NCBI GenBank assembly: GCA_026027325.1
Contig: JAMSLZ010000019.1
Location: forward strand, 248,001 to 312,000
Direction of reading: 5' to 3'
DNA: 64,000 nucleotides
Origin: Actinomucor elegans
Taxonomy: Eukaryota > Mucoromycota > Mucoromycetes > Mucorales > Mucoraceae
Position 1 is the stretch's first letter. Every line of letters starts with the position of its first letter. Below the pieces are notes generated by a model. That model was not told where the DNA came from. It searched no databases and was given only the letters and a program-made list of their open reading frames with translations. Both the position numbers and the translations under genes were made by a program. Of the stretch, positions 35,777-47,869 are shown in pieces.

Positions 35777-37472
35777 TCACCCCCTCCGTAGCTTTGTGAT
35801 CGTCCTCGAGCACTTTTGGATTCTTCATTGATCCTTGATTCATTATTTTCAATATTGACAAAAGGAACAGGCGGAGCAACCCTACTGGCAGAGGAACAGA
35901 GACGAGGGGACAAGACCAACTCGGAAGATTCAGTGACTGCTTTAGGTATCGAAACCCGGTTATCAGACAAAACAGGATCGTGTATTTCTTCATTATTGCT
36001 TGTCTCAATAGAGGAAGTATCAATGTTCAGCATTGCAGATTCATCCATCATGGTATCTTGTAATTCCTTGACAGTATCATTTATGGCAAGTGGGATAACT
36101 GGATCGATGTTATCATCCTTAGGAATACTTGTATGTTCAACCGTAGGATCGATTACTTCCCTATCAGCACCAAAAATAACATTACTTGCAACAGAATCAC
36201 CCATAGACACAGTGGCATTCATATCAGAAGACCAAATACGACGTGTAGAAGTTGGGTCATACCACGGTTCATCCGGACGGTCACCATGAGCAGCTTTAAG
36301 TCGATCCGCATGGACTAACGATTTTAATGGTTCACCTGCCAGTGTTTCGAGTCTATATGTGCCGAAATGAGGGTAGGTAGCAACTACAATATATGGGCCT
36401 TTGTATGTTGGTTCCAAACCATAACGCCCCTCATGAGTTAACATGACCATGTCGCCGACTTCAAAATTAACTTTCTTTATAGTTTTATCCCACCTGGCTT
36501 TGTCCTTTTCAGCCATAGCCTTCAACTTGAATTCTGCAGCAGCACGGTGTTGACCTAGGTCAGTCAATTCTCTTGAAGTGATATCAGCAACAGTGCGTGG
36601 ATCGTTAAAGGTAGTGGAATCAATATAGGGCTGTAGGGTATCACCGGGCAACTTTGGTTCACGACCATAAGTAAGGTAAAACGGGGAAAAACCAGTAGTA
36701 GAATGGATTCTGATACGACAAGCAAACAAAGCAGCATTTACGAAATCATCCCAGCGATGAAGAGCACCGTTGGTATATTTACGAAGCATCTGTTTAATTA
36801 CACCATTAAAACGTTCGGCTTTACCATTTGTACGTGGATGATAGGCAGAAGTTAGTTTGTGATTCACACCCACACGCTTCAAATATTCAGTAACCAAGCC
36901 ACTAGTGAAATTTGCACCTCTATCAGTTACGATTTCCGAAGGTACACCGAAGTTCATCACGATTTCTTCATAGATGAAGTCAGCAACGGCTTCTTTGGAA
37001 GCAACAGGCATTGCACGAGCCACAGGCCAGTTAGTTGCGTAATCCACACCAATGAGCAACCAGCGATTCCCTTTGACTGTTGTAGGAAGATCCAAGAAAT
37101 CTAAATGCCACCTATCAAATGCAGATGGGACTTTCAAAGGATGCATTTCATCTTTATGTGCTCTGCCTTTTCTACTGTTAAGTTGACATGACGGACAAGA
37201 AGTTAACCATTGTTTTACATCAAATCGCATAGATGGCCACCAAAAACGGGGTGTCAACATTTTCATCATTGTCTTGAACCCCGCATGTCCGAATGATTCA
37301 TGATATCGAGACACTGTTTCAGCACGGTCTTGGAAACGCAAGAAAGGTACATTCTTGATATCACCGCGATCATTTATGGTTACCTTACGATAGATACGAT
37401 TGAGGGCAATATCAAAGTGTTTTGATTCTTTTTCGAGCATTTGTTTTACCTTTTTTGATTTAACATGATGTC
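35596..37472 (-). pseudogene. Element A pol, integrase part (cut off by CACTA insertion)
   Basis: This is the 3' segment of the A polyprotein, ~625 codons, separated from its 5' part by the CACTA transposon. It has the integrase zinc finger (HESFGHAG ... CPSCQ), the DDE core (WHLDFLD, VTDRGANF, KAERFNG) and a GPY/F-like module (YKGPYIVVATYPHFGTYRLE). The tail of ~200 residues is low-complexity and polar, ending in a basic stretch (RKKQAKKRRF). No chromodomain is present. The frame stays open through the polypurine tract and ends 181 nt inside the 3' LTR. Any ATG at the left end of this piece is accidental, since the true start lies in gag at 54266. Confidence 0.92.
35777..35787 (-). other. 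Polypurine tract of element A
   Basis: Minus-strand GGAGGGGGTGA directly before the LTR start TGTCAGAC; priming site for plus-strand DNA synthesis. It is inside the pol reading frame. Confidence 0.8.
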
Positions 37473-37476
37473 TATT
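37473..37476. repeat. Target-site duplication of the CACTA element, left copy (TATT)
   Basis: TATT directly before the CACTA terminus; the same bases follow the other end at 44855-44858. Confidence 0.85.
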
Positions 37477-37496
37477 CACTATGGCGAAAATATTGT
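37477..37496 (+). repeat. Left terminal inverted repeat of the CACTA element
   Basis: CACTATGGCGAAAATATTGT, identical to the reverse complement of 44835-44854; similarity stops right after these 20 bases. Confidence 0.93.
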
Positions 37497-37499
37497 CGG

Positions 37500-37790
37500 T
37501 TTTTTGCCCAAAAGTTGATAATATTAGGGGTAAAATCGACTATAGTTCTGCTAATAATTATTGTCAATTTCTAGGCAGTGTTTTTTCGGCGGTTGATAAT
37601 ATTAGTGACTCTTATTCGATAATATTATGGGTAAATACTATAATATTAAGGGTTTTCCTTCAATATTATTATGGGTAAATTGTATAATAGTAGTGGTTTC
37701 CAGTCAATAATAGTATGGATTAATCCCTCCATATTGATGATTTATAATCAATATTATTATTAGTTTTCTATCATATATTCACAATACACT
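37500..37790. repeat. Subterminal repeats, left end of CACTA element
   Basis: Multiple copies of an AT-rich unit related to ATAATATTATGGGTAAAT (for example near 37513, 37593, 37620, 37662 and 37708), some with AGGGG or AGTGG in place of TGGGT. Such subterminal arrays are usual transposase-binding regions in CACTA elements. Confidence 0.7.
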
Positions 37791-38779
37791 ACTAATAATA
37801 TTATAGTCATTTTGGTTATTCAGATAATAATTTAATTGCTATTTTTTTTATTTATATAATATATAACTTCAACAGATATTACTCTAATACACACTAGCCT
37901 TCAATAGCTGAATATACAATAACCAGCTTTCTATCACACACGAACAGTATTTAACTTACCTTATTGTCATACAAGTATAAAAGAATTTATGTCCCACTGG
38001 CAAGTAACAGGTAAATGAATTAAGCAAATAACTGTATAAATAATGTCAGTTATCGTTGATGAAACAATATTTTAAGAGTATATTTGAACTAACCTTTAGA
38101 AGAATGGCCCACGCTTGTATAATAGCATATTTTAATCATCTTTTCCTAAAGTAAGTAATGATTAGATTCTTGAATGAAACTCGCTATTGCTACAGACTTA
38201 CCAACACTATATCAGACACAATCAATTATAATTCACTGGGCTACAGTTTTAATAGTCTTCGTCTTGTATATATACACAACTAAATCTATTATAACAGTAT
38301 TAGATTAATATACAAAGAAATTAATGGATTAGTAATCATTGCACTTACTTAATGGTTATTAGCTTTAAAACTAATAGTAAAGGTTCAAAAGCTATATGGC
38401 ATTACTGGCTATAAGTATTACTGAAGTGGTATAAGTATTTAAGAATACAAGTCAGTATAAGAATATAAGCAGTATGAATGACGACGTATTTATAGATAAT
38501 TACGACATTAAGAACGAGGGAAATATTCGAAAGCTTGGAAAAAAAAACACAATTACAAGCTGACATTGAGGTTAATTCCTATTATACAGAAGCTTCAGTT
38601 AAAGTGTTGTGCGCAATAAGAGTGACAAATGTCAAGAAACCTTACGTTTAATGTGCCAATTTAGCAAACGAAAAAAAAGAAAGAAACTCAAGATTGGTGT
38701 AAAAAAGTTTTTCTTAATACTGAAAAGCCGCAGAAAAATGCTACGTCAGCTACTTAAACCAATAAAAAAACGTCTATAT

Positions 38780-39862
38780 TTATTTCGTTTTTTTTGTATT
38801 TTTCTTAGAGCGTGGTTTACGCTTATTGGAATCCGCTTCTTTGGAACGATTGTCAGATCCAGCCTCCTCATCTTCACCAACGTCAGGTTGAACCGTAATG
38901 GCTTTTCTTTTCGTTGATGAGCGAGCAGAATGTAGATCCAACAAGCTAGCAATTGGAGATGCAAGACCAACTGGAGCAACAGAAGTAGCTAGACGATCAA
39001 CAAGGATATGCTGATTATCCACACTATTTGCATAACAAGCATATTAATAAAGATATAAAAACAGAAATAAAAAAGCATCTAACCTGAAGAACGATTCAAT
39101 CTCATTGTCTTCAACAGATTCTTGATTTTGTTGACTTTCACCTTCTTCAGCAGAATTACTTCTGGTACGTACAGTCTTCTTGTTTTTGAGTGCTTCAGAT
39201 AAAAGTAACTTGGCAGCCCACATCTCTACACAGAGATGCAGATGCAAGCCCACATCTAAAGCACGTTTCTCTAAAAGCAAAGCATAACGTTCTTGAATGC
39301 TGGTATCCTCTTCGCCAATTTCACTCCAAGTTTTACCAACAATATTTATATTTGCCCTTTCCATGTCTTTCAAGACATCTCTTGCCAAGTATTTCAACGT
39401 ATTGTATTGCGGTTGAACATCATCATCGGTCAGTTCATTTTGTTGGCCTTTTATATACTTGAGGTGTTTCAAGAGGGCATATAACCTTAATGGTGCAGAA
39501 GGGGTGACATTTGTCTTGGTTGCCTTTTGTTGATAACGCACTTTTGCTTCTTCTAGCACTTTTGGGATTGACCGTTTACTACGTAAATTAGGATTCAAAG
39601 CATTTGCAATTGCTTCTCGTTCAGCTATATATGACAAGCTAAGAGGTTAATAAAACTGAATGTAGTAACATGCTTCAGATATGATTGTACCATCGTCAAG
39701 TGCTTGTTCAATTTCTTCGTTAGATGAAACCCTCGAAGCTTCTCGAGGAAATAGAGGTGCTAATATTTGGATCAAATCTTGAATTAAACGACGGTTGATT
39801 AAGATTTCTTGTTCAATCTTCTCAAAGTAGACGCTCCAATTATTGTTGTTGTTGTTTGACAT
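38780..39862 (-). CDS. CACTA-element accessory protein, unknown function
   Basis: Three exons on the minus strand: 39862-39670, 39624-39084, 39023-38780; 325 aa, all phases consistent. I recognise no domain. It starts with an Asn run, then helices (WSVYFEKIEQEILINRRLIQ; LFPREASRVSSNEEIEQAL). The middle is helical and charged (ALLKHLKYIKGQQNELTDDD; RYALLLEKRALDVGLHLHLC). The C-terminus is acidic, then strongly basic (KRKPRSKKNTKKTK), a likely nuclear localisation signal. It is transcribed divergently from the transposase across 405 bp. By position it may be the analogue of the second, TIR-binding protein (TnpA-type) of plant CACTA elements; this is inference only, with no sequence similarity I can see. 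Confidence 0.75.
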
Positions 39863-40267
39863 AGCTATAAAGTAAATATATTATAAAGAAAAGTGATTGA
39901 ATGATTTGAGCTATTTAACTGTTTTATAAGCGTACTTTACCATTTATCCATTAGTAATCCTTACTAATGTCCAAAGAGCTTTCTGGAAAGTAAGCTTACT
40001 GACAGGTATGACTGACTTGGAAAGGAATTAGCTTGATTAGAAATCATAAGGATCCATTAAAATGTATTCGATATCTGAATAATCTGGAAGGCTGAGTAAT
40101 ATGAAAAGCTGATTAGTTCAAAGGATTCAACAGCCTAAAACAATGAATTACCATTGAGAACTCTGTCAATTGTAGACCAAGCAAACGTATTTAAGACCTG
40201 CTTTTTCTAAACAACAAAACCGCTATTCATTAATTCGATATATTTACTTGTTTTTACTTATCTTTAA
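39863..40267. promoter_or_regulatory. Shared divergent promoter region of the CACTA element
   Basis: 405 bp between the two divergent start codons. AT-rich; no obvious palindromic operator. It contains TAAGTAAGC/TTACTGA-like short repeats without clear pattern. Confidence 0.4.
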
Positions 40268-43240
40268 ATGGGCAAAGTTTCCTCTTCTGCTACACCATAT
40301 AAATATACTTGCGCTACTTGTTTGAGGCCATTCAAAACTGTTAAAGCTAGGAGTAATCACTATAGCCATAATCGTGATCATAGAAAACAAAGGGTCGTCC
40401 AAACGCAAGAAGCTAGCATTCCTGTCCAAGGTGAGTTAACAGATATATTACTAAAGCTTTTAATTTAACAATATACCTTGTTTGAAATAGAGCCTACTCC
40501 AATTGCTTACAACGTCAAATCCTCGGATCAAAACCTTTTCACCAATACGGAATTAAATAGCATCCAATTGAGAGATATTTGCGACACGTATGGTATTCCT
40601 CGAGAGGCTCAAAGAGAACTTGTCTATCTAATGCGTACCATAATCAAAAACAATGAAGAGAGCCGTAAAACCGATGGATTGGGTATGTATCTATTCAAAT
40701 AGAGTTAAAAAAAAAGTACTTATCAGCTTTTATTCCCATTATATATAGGTTACCTACCATCCACTCTCATGTTCCCTGATACCTTGGATCGTACTCTTAA
40801 AGCAAAAACCAATATTCAATGTCATTTTCATGATGTCTGCGTCAATGGTTGCATGCTGTTTGAAAAGGAAGATATAGAGACTATTCAATGTAAAAACCCT
40901 GCTTGTAAAGAAAATCGCTTTGATGATCATGGTAAACCTCGTCGCTCTATGAAGATGCTTCCTATTGGTGAACAAGTCGCTCAAATGCTTGCGAATGCAA
41001 AGACAAGAGACTTGATGAAATACCGCTACAACTATAAATCAACTGACGGTGAATATAAAGATTACTTTGATGGTGCAGCATACAAGTACTTTAAGGATAA
41101 TAGCATTCTGTTTTCCGGTGAAGATGATGTCGCAATGGTTCTTTTTGTCGATGGTTTCTGTACTAGCAAGAATCATAAAGGGGACAAGTTAACAATCATC
41201 CATCTCTTGAATATGAACATTCCCCCAGAATACCGCTACCAAGACGAATACATGCTTCAATTGGCGATCTTGCCAGGTCCAAACTACCCAAAGTACATGC
41301 ATACCTTTTTAAAGCCTATTATTGATGAGTTTCATGCTCTGTCTACCAAAGGCATGCTTGTACAAAAGGATGGTGTAATTGTTTGTCAAGCTAAAGTCAA
41401 CTTGGTGATGGCTACTGGTGATCTTCCTGCTGCAGCTGAGCTTGCAAATCATATTGGTCATATGGCTACGTTTGGTTGCCGTATTTGTCGTGTCCAAGCT
41501 GAACGTCATGATTATCATAATTGTTTTTTAACGATCGACAATGAGATCAGAAGCAGAAACGATTTCATTTCCCCAGATGCAGCGAATGTAAGTACTATAA
41601 TCAGCATTAATCTTTACAAGTTTTTAACATTTCTTTTTCTTTTTACCTCATAGAGCTACAGTATCAAGTCTGCAACACCATTTGCAATACTTCCCAGTTT
41701 TACTGGCGCTACTTTTTTTGGTTTAGACGAAATGCATCTTCTCGGACAAGGTATCGCTCAACACGTATTCAATATGCTGACAGTCGACATGGGTAAAGAG
41801 TACAATGCAGCAAGAAAAACTCGATATAAGCCCAATGAAGATGAATTGAGTGATGCCCGATTGAAGTCTGCTGATGAATGGCCGTATACTTTCTATATTC
41901 CAAAATTATCGCTCATCAAAATTGGTAAACTTGTTGAAGCTTCTAGAGCCACTGTACCGACATCCTTTTCATCCAAATGGGAAGATCCAATTATCAAGAG
42001 TGGTGGCAAACGTGCTGTTGACTGGATTGATATTTTCTTATATATGATTCCCACCTTGTTCGTTCCTGAATTGATTCAAGAATCCGCTAAGAAACCATTG
42101 ATTCATCTGACAAAAGCTGTCGCATTGGCTCTTAAATGGGAACTTTCTATTGAAGACCTTATTCTGATGGAAAGGTAAATATATTTTTTTTGTACTCATA
42201 AATCTAGTTTACTTACATACTTTCCAAAGATATATCAAAGAATGGCAAGAATTTTTGTTGGCAGAAATCAAGGCAAAGCGTATTCATTCCGGTGTATTCA
42301 AGCCTGTTCAACACTACCTTTCGCATATAGTCTATATGATCAAACAACAAGGTGTGTTGAGAGCATATTCCGCCCGATCAATGGAAAGAAGCATCGGAAA
42401 ATACAAAAAGCTCATCAAGTCAAAGGTTGATGCTGGCGCAAACGCTGGTAATATCTTGGAAAGACTCATAACGCGTAATCATATAAACAGCCAGACTTGG
42501 GATGTTCATACTGAGCTTGACCTGATCACTCCTCGAAAATACAGCGAATCCACTTTCAGGAATAACCCTTCTGGTGATGCTAGTGATCCACAATTATGGG
42601 CTCCCTTTAGTAATATTTCAGTGGATACTCTTCCCTTTGGTGTCTCCACTCAAACTTTTTTGAAGGCGCTATTGCATTACTATCGCCGTACTGAAGCAAA
42701 TGGTGTAAATATTGCTGAAATTGATTCGTTGAATAGTATTTCCATCGCTGGTCGTGCCTGGGCATATGGCAATGTATATACGTCTACCATGTATAAAAGC
42801 CATATAAATGAATATCGTCGAGGAAACAATTACGTGATGATCACTGCCAGCTACTTGAAGTAAGTAATTAGCTCAAGAACAAAAACCTCTTTGATTAACC
42901 AACCTTTGTTAATAGTCGAAATAATTCCATTCGTGAAAGCTGGTTCATTGGTTCTATCGTTTTCTTTTTCGAGCATTCATTCAATGGTAGACCACAGTAT
43001 TTGGCTTTGGTTGATTTAGCGAAAAAGAATGCAACTACCAAATATGACAAGACTATTGCTTTGGTTGAGCTGCACAGTAGCGGTGCACACAGTTACGCTG
43101 TCTGTCGGTTTGAAGATATTGTTGCCAGTGTAGGTCTTGTGCGTTCAAGTGAATCTAATGAGAAAGAGTTCAAGATCATCTCTCATCATATATTTAAACA
43201 AGATCTAGAGCAAAATGCTGGCATATTAAGTCGTTTGTAA
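40268..43240 (+). CDS. Tnp2-like transposase of the CACTA element
   Basis: Six exons: 40268-40430, 40491-40682, 40749-41587, 41654-42174, 42230-42859, 42916-43240; 889 aa with no disablement. The N-terminus has a C2H2-type finger (CATCLRPF then H-x2-H), then a cysteine cluster (CHFHDVCVNGCMLF, CKNPACKENRF). The catalytic region follows the Tnp2 pattern: VLFVDGFCTSKNHKGDKL, LLNMNIPPEYRYQDEYMLQ, LPGPNYPKYMHTFLKPII, ATGDLPAAAELANHIGHMAT with FGCRICR, and GLDEMHLLGQGIAQHVF. The Asp residues in VDGF and TGDLPA fit the DDE-type active site. It should cut and rejoin at the CACTA ends. The intact frame suggests the copy could still make protein. Confidence 0.88.
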
Positions 43241-44834
43241 ATAGCATGAAGACAAGAGCAAAAAGCGTTTTATTTTGAAATAAAATTGTTCTCTGAATTG
43301 ATTATGTATTTAAACCACCGAAAATAATATAAAGCTTCCCTCCAAAAGGACTTCATCATAATATAGCAAAAGTAAAATAGGTATTTACACTTTCTGTAGT
43401 AGATATAAACTATAGATAATTTAACTCGTTTTTATATATCATGTTATTAATTCGAGAGAAAGGTATTAGCAATCTTGCAACAGAATGTAAAAACATTTCT
43501 TAATCAAAAATTTAACCCATTTCCCTGATGTTTAAGAAATTATTTCATAATATCAGAAATATAGAACCAGGATAACCCAAGTTATACAGTTCTATATTCA
43601 TCATTCAATAATGTTAATTGACTATTTAGTTGCTCCAGTTAATCTTTAAAACCAAATGTAAAATATGATTAATGCTCTTGTTTATCTTTATAGTAAAATT
43701 AGTTTATTATCAAGCAATGCGGATTAATTTTCCAACAGACAGCAAAAATGTTCATCGATTGTAGTTTTCTAGCACCTAAAAAAACGTGCATGTTTTTGAA
43801 GCTTTCGATCGTCATTAAGAATTCTATCATAATCATCAATTACTCGAAAGTCCAAAAACGAACGCGTTTTTTTGTAGTTTGAGAAGTGGATATATGATTT
43901 TGACAATAAATCATCTAGTTAAATAACCGCCTAGCAATAATGACTAAGATTACTGGCAATTAATAATCGCTACTTGACCTATTTTTTTTTTACACAATAA
44001 TTTATCTCTTTTTTACGCAATATATTTCTTTTTTTTTACGCAATGTATTTCTTTTTTTTTTAACGCAATGTATTTTCTTTTTTTCTTTCTTTCTTTCTTT
44101 ATTCTATAATTTTACTAAACATAAAATTGAGTAAATTAGACACTTAATGGCAGCTCATTCTTAATGTCATTCAGCATTTTAAATACACAGCTATTAGCCA
44201 AAGGCTAAATCACGGCAATGAAAGTGCTCAGCTTATTAAATGGAACTAGCGATTCGTTCTTGTTTCCAAAAGAGTAATTTACAAGAGAATTTTTTGCAAC
44301 CTGACCTGTATAAGAGACTTTTCAACGAATAATAAACGCATTTGAAAGACAATTGTTCAACATTATTTTTGACAAACGTTGAAATTAAACGTTTCTAGGA
44401 ATTTACATAAAAGATCGTTGAAACGAAAAGCAGAGTTCATTTTAGTAAATAAAATAAACGAGGATTATGTTGTTGCGTACAAGCATCAGAATTTCATGTA
44501 CTCATTTATAAGAAGTTTGCAAGATTTGGCTTTCATCGGCAAAAGACAAGAATACATAAAAATTGTTTGCAAATAAAATGGAGTTCAGGCTTTTCTTTCT
44601 TATTGTCAATTTATGTTATAATATTGACTAAACCCATAACATTATTGTCTGCTTTCCACTAATATTAGGAGTAACCACTAATAAATGAGCAAAGCACTGT
44701 TAATTGCGCAGCCATAGAAAATAATTGCTCTAATTTCATTGGTTCGCAGATTATTATTAGTAGGTAAATCTATAGTATTAGTAGGTAAATGATAATAAAA
44801 TCGTCGTTTTACCACATAATATTATGGGTAGCAC
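43241..44834. other. Right non-coding flank of the CACTA element
   Basis: 1.6 kb without supportable genes. It holds a short tandem array at 43981-44095 of a T-run plus ACGCAATGTATTTC unit (about three copies, followed by a TTTC tract) and, near the end, subterminal units such as AATATTATGGGTAG (44818) and TATTAGTAGGTAAAT (44756, 44777). Confidence 0.65.
43981..44095. repeat. Tandem T-run/ACGCAAT repeat
   Basis: Three to four copies of a ~25-27 bp unit, poly-T followed by ACGCAATGTATTTC (first copy ACGCAATATATTTC), passing into TTTC repeats. Confidence 0.7.
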
Positions 44835-44854
44835 ACAATATTTTCGCCATAGTG
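44835..44854 (-). repeat. Right terminal inverted repeat of the CACTA element
   Basis: Reverse complement of the left end over 20 bases, ending ...GCCATAGTG. Confidence 0.93.
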
Positions 44855-44858
44855 TATT
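44855..44858. repeat. Target-site duplication of the CACTA element, right copy (TATT)
   Basis: Matches 37473-37476. Confidence 0.85.
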
Positions 44859-47800
44859 TTCAGGCAATAGAAATATAGGCCAATCCGCGCGGAGAACAGC
44901 AGGCATAGTATCCCAAGCAGCGAAAAGGTATTCAGGCTCAAAGGACTCGCTAGCAGGCGGTATATCAGGAGAATCATAGTCCATTCTTGACAAAGTGTCA
45001 GCGATTTGCATCTTGTTCCCAGGTTTCCAAAGGATTTCGGGTGAGTATAGTTCCAGTTCATTGATATATCTGATCAATCGGTTAGGAGGCTTTTCTTTAG
45101 ATCTAAAATACTGTAATGGGAGATGGTCCGAGTAAACTTTATAGCCCTTTGGACACCCTTCTACGAAACATCTCCAAGTACGTAATGCATGTAGTATACC
45201 CAATAGTTCCCTTTCTTGAGCTGGATACTTTCTCTCTTGTTCTGAAAACTTTTTTGATTCAAAGCTGATAGGATGCCATTGTTGATTAGGATCATCACCA
45301 GGTTGAAGTAATACCGCACCACAAGCACGATCTGAAGCATCCACTTCAGTAGCAAAAGGTTTATCCATATTAACCACTTGTAGGACAGGACTTGAAGAGA
45401 TCAATTGTTTGAGCTTATCAAAGCTTTTCTGGCATTCATCAGTCCATATAATCGGTCTTTTCTTGACACCTGTGCCTCGCGTGAGATCTGTTAGAGGAGC
45501 AACAACTTGGGCATAACCTTTGATCAACCTCTTGTAGAATTGAGTGAACCCAATAAAGCGTCTAACATCTTGAACATTTTGCATACGGGGCCAGTCTTGT
45601 ACTACTTTGATTTTTGCAGGATCAGCTGAAATTCCTTGTGACGAAATCTTGTAGTCTACAAAAATAAGTTCCTTTTTCCCAAATGCGCATTTTTTTTTGT
45701 TCACGATCAACTTCTCTTCTTTAAGCTTTTCCAATACTTGTCGAACGTGTATCTTATGTTCCTCTAGGGTCTTGCTGTAAATCAGTATGTCATCTAAATA
45801 GACCAAACAAGTCTTGTCGATGTAATCCGCCAGAATCTTGTTCATAAGAGTCATGAAAGCAGGTGGGCTATTTGACAATCCCATACTCAGAACCAACCAT
45901 TCATACTTCCCATATCGTGTGTTGAATGCAGTTTTTTCTATATCTTCAGGAGCAATGCGGACTTGAAAGTATCCACTGCGTAGATCCAGAGATGTAAAAT
46001 ATCGCGCACCACTTAGTCGTTCTAAGCACTCATCAATTCTTGGAAGTGGGGTAGTATCTTTGATAGTGACTTTGTTCAACATACGGTAGTCGATACACAT
46101 TCTCAACTTAGGTGGTTGATTTTCTTCACCGGAAACAGGCTTCTTGCGAACAAATAACACCGGAGCACCCCAAGGAGATTGACTGGGTCTAATTAGTCCT
46201 AATTCAAGAAGTTCTTTAAGTTGTTTTTGTAGTTCATCAAGTTCCAAAGGACTCATCTTGTATGGTGCTCTTGATACTGGGTGAGCATCGCCCGTATTGA
46301 TAACATGATGTATACCACGTTCTGGCGGTAGACCATTCAGCTTCTCATTAAACACTTCAGCGAACTCTTGCATTAACTTGTCCCAATACACCTCATCTTC
46401 TAACCCTGGATTTCGTACAACCCCTTGACCTTCTTCTTCCATAGGTTTAATATAGAATAAGAAACTATCAGCACCTTTCTTGATATATCTTGCCGCTTGC
46501 TTATGTGAGATGAGATAGTTTAAACTATACATGGGAGAAGAAGGCTGTGAGTGTTTTGAAGGTGATTTACATGGGGAGAGTTTTATACTGCCCTTTTTCA
46601 GATACCATGAATCTGTGGACCATTCCGGTAGAGGTTGTGTTTGTTTAAGCCAGGAACGTCCCAAAATCAAGTCAAACTTTGTTGGAAACACATACGCCAT
46701 TATTTGATCCTGAAACCCGTTTAGGTTAATCTGCATGTTGACTTTATACTTGATTTGAGCAACATCACCACCAGCAGTTTCTACTTGTCGATCTTGTACT
46801 GGGACCAGTTTATCTGGTTTCAAATGGTTTATCACCTGTGGAGACACATAGTTTTCACTTGCACCAGAGTCTATGAGTACTTGTAAAGGGCGACCCTCGA
46901 ATTGAACCGAGTAAAGAGGAAGAGTAGTAGCGATTGCGTTTAATTCTGAAAGATGTTGCAGATCTTGCGGAAGTGAGTTTGGATAGACAATCGGTAATAA
47001 TTCAGTGACCACATTGTGAGATTTAAATGTCAAGGTGTTAGAGATCTGATTATTATTAAAAGTAGACGGTGTTAAAGCAGGAAAAACGTTATTATCTAAG
47101 CCATTATCATTCGAATAGGGGTCAAATGAAATCAAGTTTTTATTATTGTCGTTATGAGTAGAAGTAGAGAGACTATTGTTATTGATAATGGATGGATTGA
47201 TAGCTTGATCCTCAATCGTGTTGACAGACGAGGAAACAGATTGTTTGTTACGGTGTTGTTCATCTAAGCGTCGAATATCCATTAAGCGTTGTCGACAATT
47301 TCTCTTGATATGACCCGCTTTTTGACAATAATAGCATTGTTGTTTGTTGTTGTAACACCTGTTACTGTTCCTGTTATTATATCTTCGTTGCTCAATGACG
47401 TCAATATCCATAGGATCATGGACGACTTGCTGCGAGACCTTATTGACACGCTGAACATTATTGTAGTAATATTCTTCCTGATTGGCGCTCTCAAAGGATA
47501 GAGCGTCATGAATGGCTTGTTTAAGCGTCGAAGCATCGAATTGCCGTATATGAGCTCTCATTTGTCTATCTGATAAACCACGAATGAACTTGTCCGAGGC
47601 CTCTTCATCCGTCATTGTGGGAATTGAAAGCTTAATGTCCATAAATTGATTAATGTAGTCCACTAAAGAGCCAGTCTGTCTTAATACTGCAAGCTTATCT
47701 CTTGCAATTCTTGTCACATTATCTGGTCTGAAGAATTCGGTCAAAGTTGCCTTTAGTTCAACCCATGTGTCAGGAGCATCACCCATAGTTTCCAAGGTCC

Positions 47801-47869
47801 TATACCAAGTATCAGCCCGATCTCGCAAGAGAGCAGTAGCAAAAACACATTTCTTCTTATCATCCCATT
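44859..47869 (-). pseudogene. Element A gag-protease-RT-RNase H segment
   Basis: Middle part of the A polyprotein, ~1000 codons, open throughout but cut at both ends by insertions. In order: the rest of Gag (DDKKKCVFATALLRDRADTW, FMDIKLSIPTMTDEEASDKF), a CCHC zinc knuckle (CYYCQKAGHIKRNC), a retropepsin-type protease (VLIDSGASENYVSP), reverse transcriptase with YLDDILIYS, and RNase H (FATEVDASDRACGAVLL, VYSDHLPLQYF). It stops at the CACTA insertion immediately after RNase H, where LLPEN is followed in the pre-insertion frame by the integrase segment at 37472. At its right end reading frames run into the LTR of B, which is accidental. Confidence 0.93.
47865..47869. repeat. Target-site duplication of element B, left copy (CCATT)
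   Basis: Five bases matching 54036-54040, the usual duplication length for Ty3 elements. Confidence 0.9.

Larger units (their letters stand above)
37477..44854. mobile_element. CACTA/EnSpm-type DNA transposon with two divergent genes
   Basis: A 7378-bp element inserted in pol of element A. Both ends read CACTATGGCGAAAATATTGT inward (20 bp identical), flanked by TATT. Subterminal DNA on both sides repeats ATATTATGGGTA-like units. It carries a Tnp2-like transposase on the plus strand and an unknown 325-aa gene on the minus strand, sharing a 405-bp promoter region. The long flanks (about 1.3 kb left, 1.6 kb right) hold no other gene I can support. Excision with one TATT copy restores the pol frame exactly, which proves the boundaries. 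Confidence 0.93.

Noticed and set aside
35816..36289. 157-codon plus-strand frame inside the A integrase tail
   Set aside because: Shadow of the low-complexity Pol tail on the other strand.
44379..44576. 65-codon basic open frame in the right flank of the CACTA element
   Set aside because: Short, no conserved features and no promoter signal; could be a chance frame.
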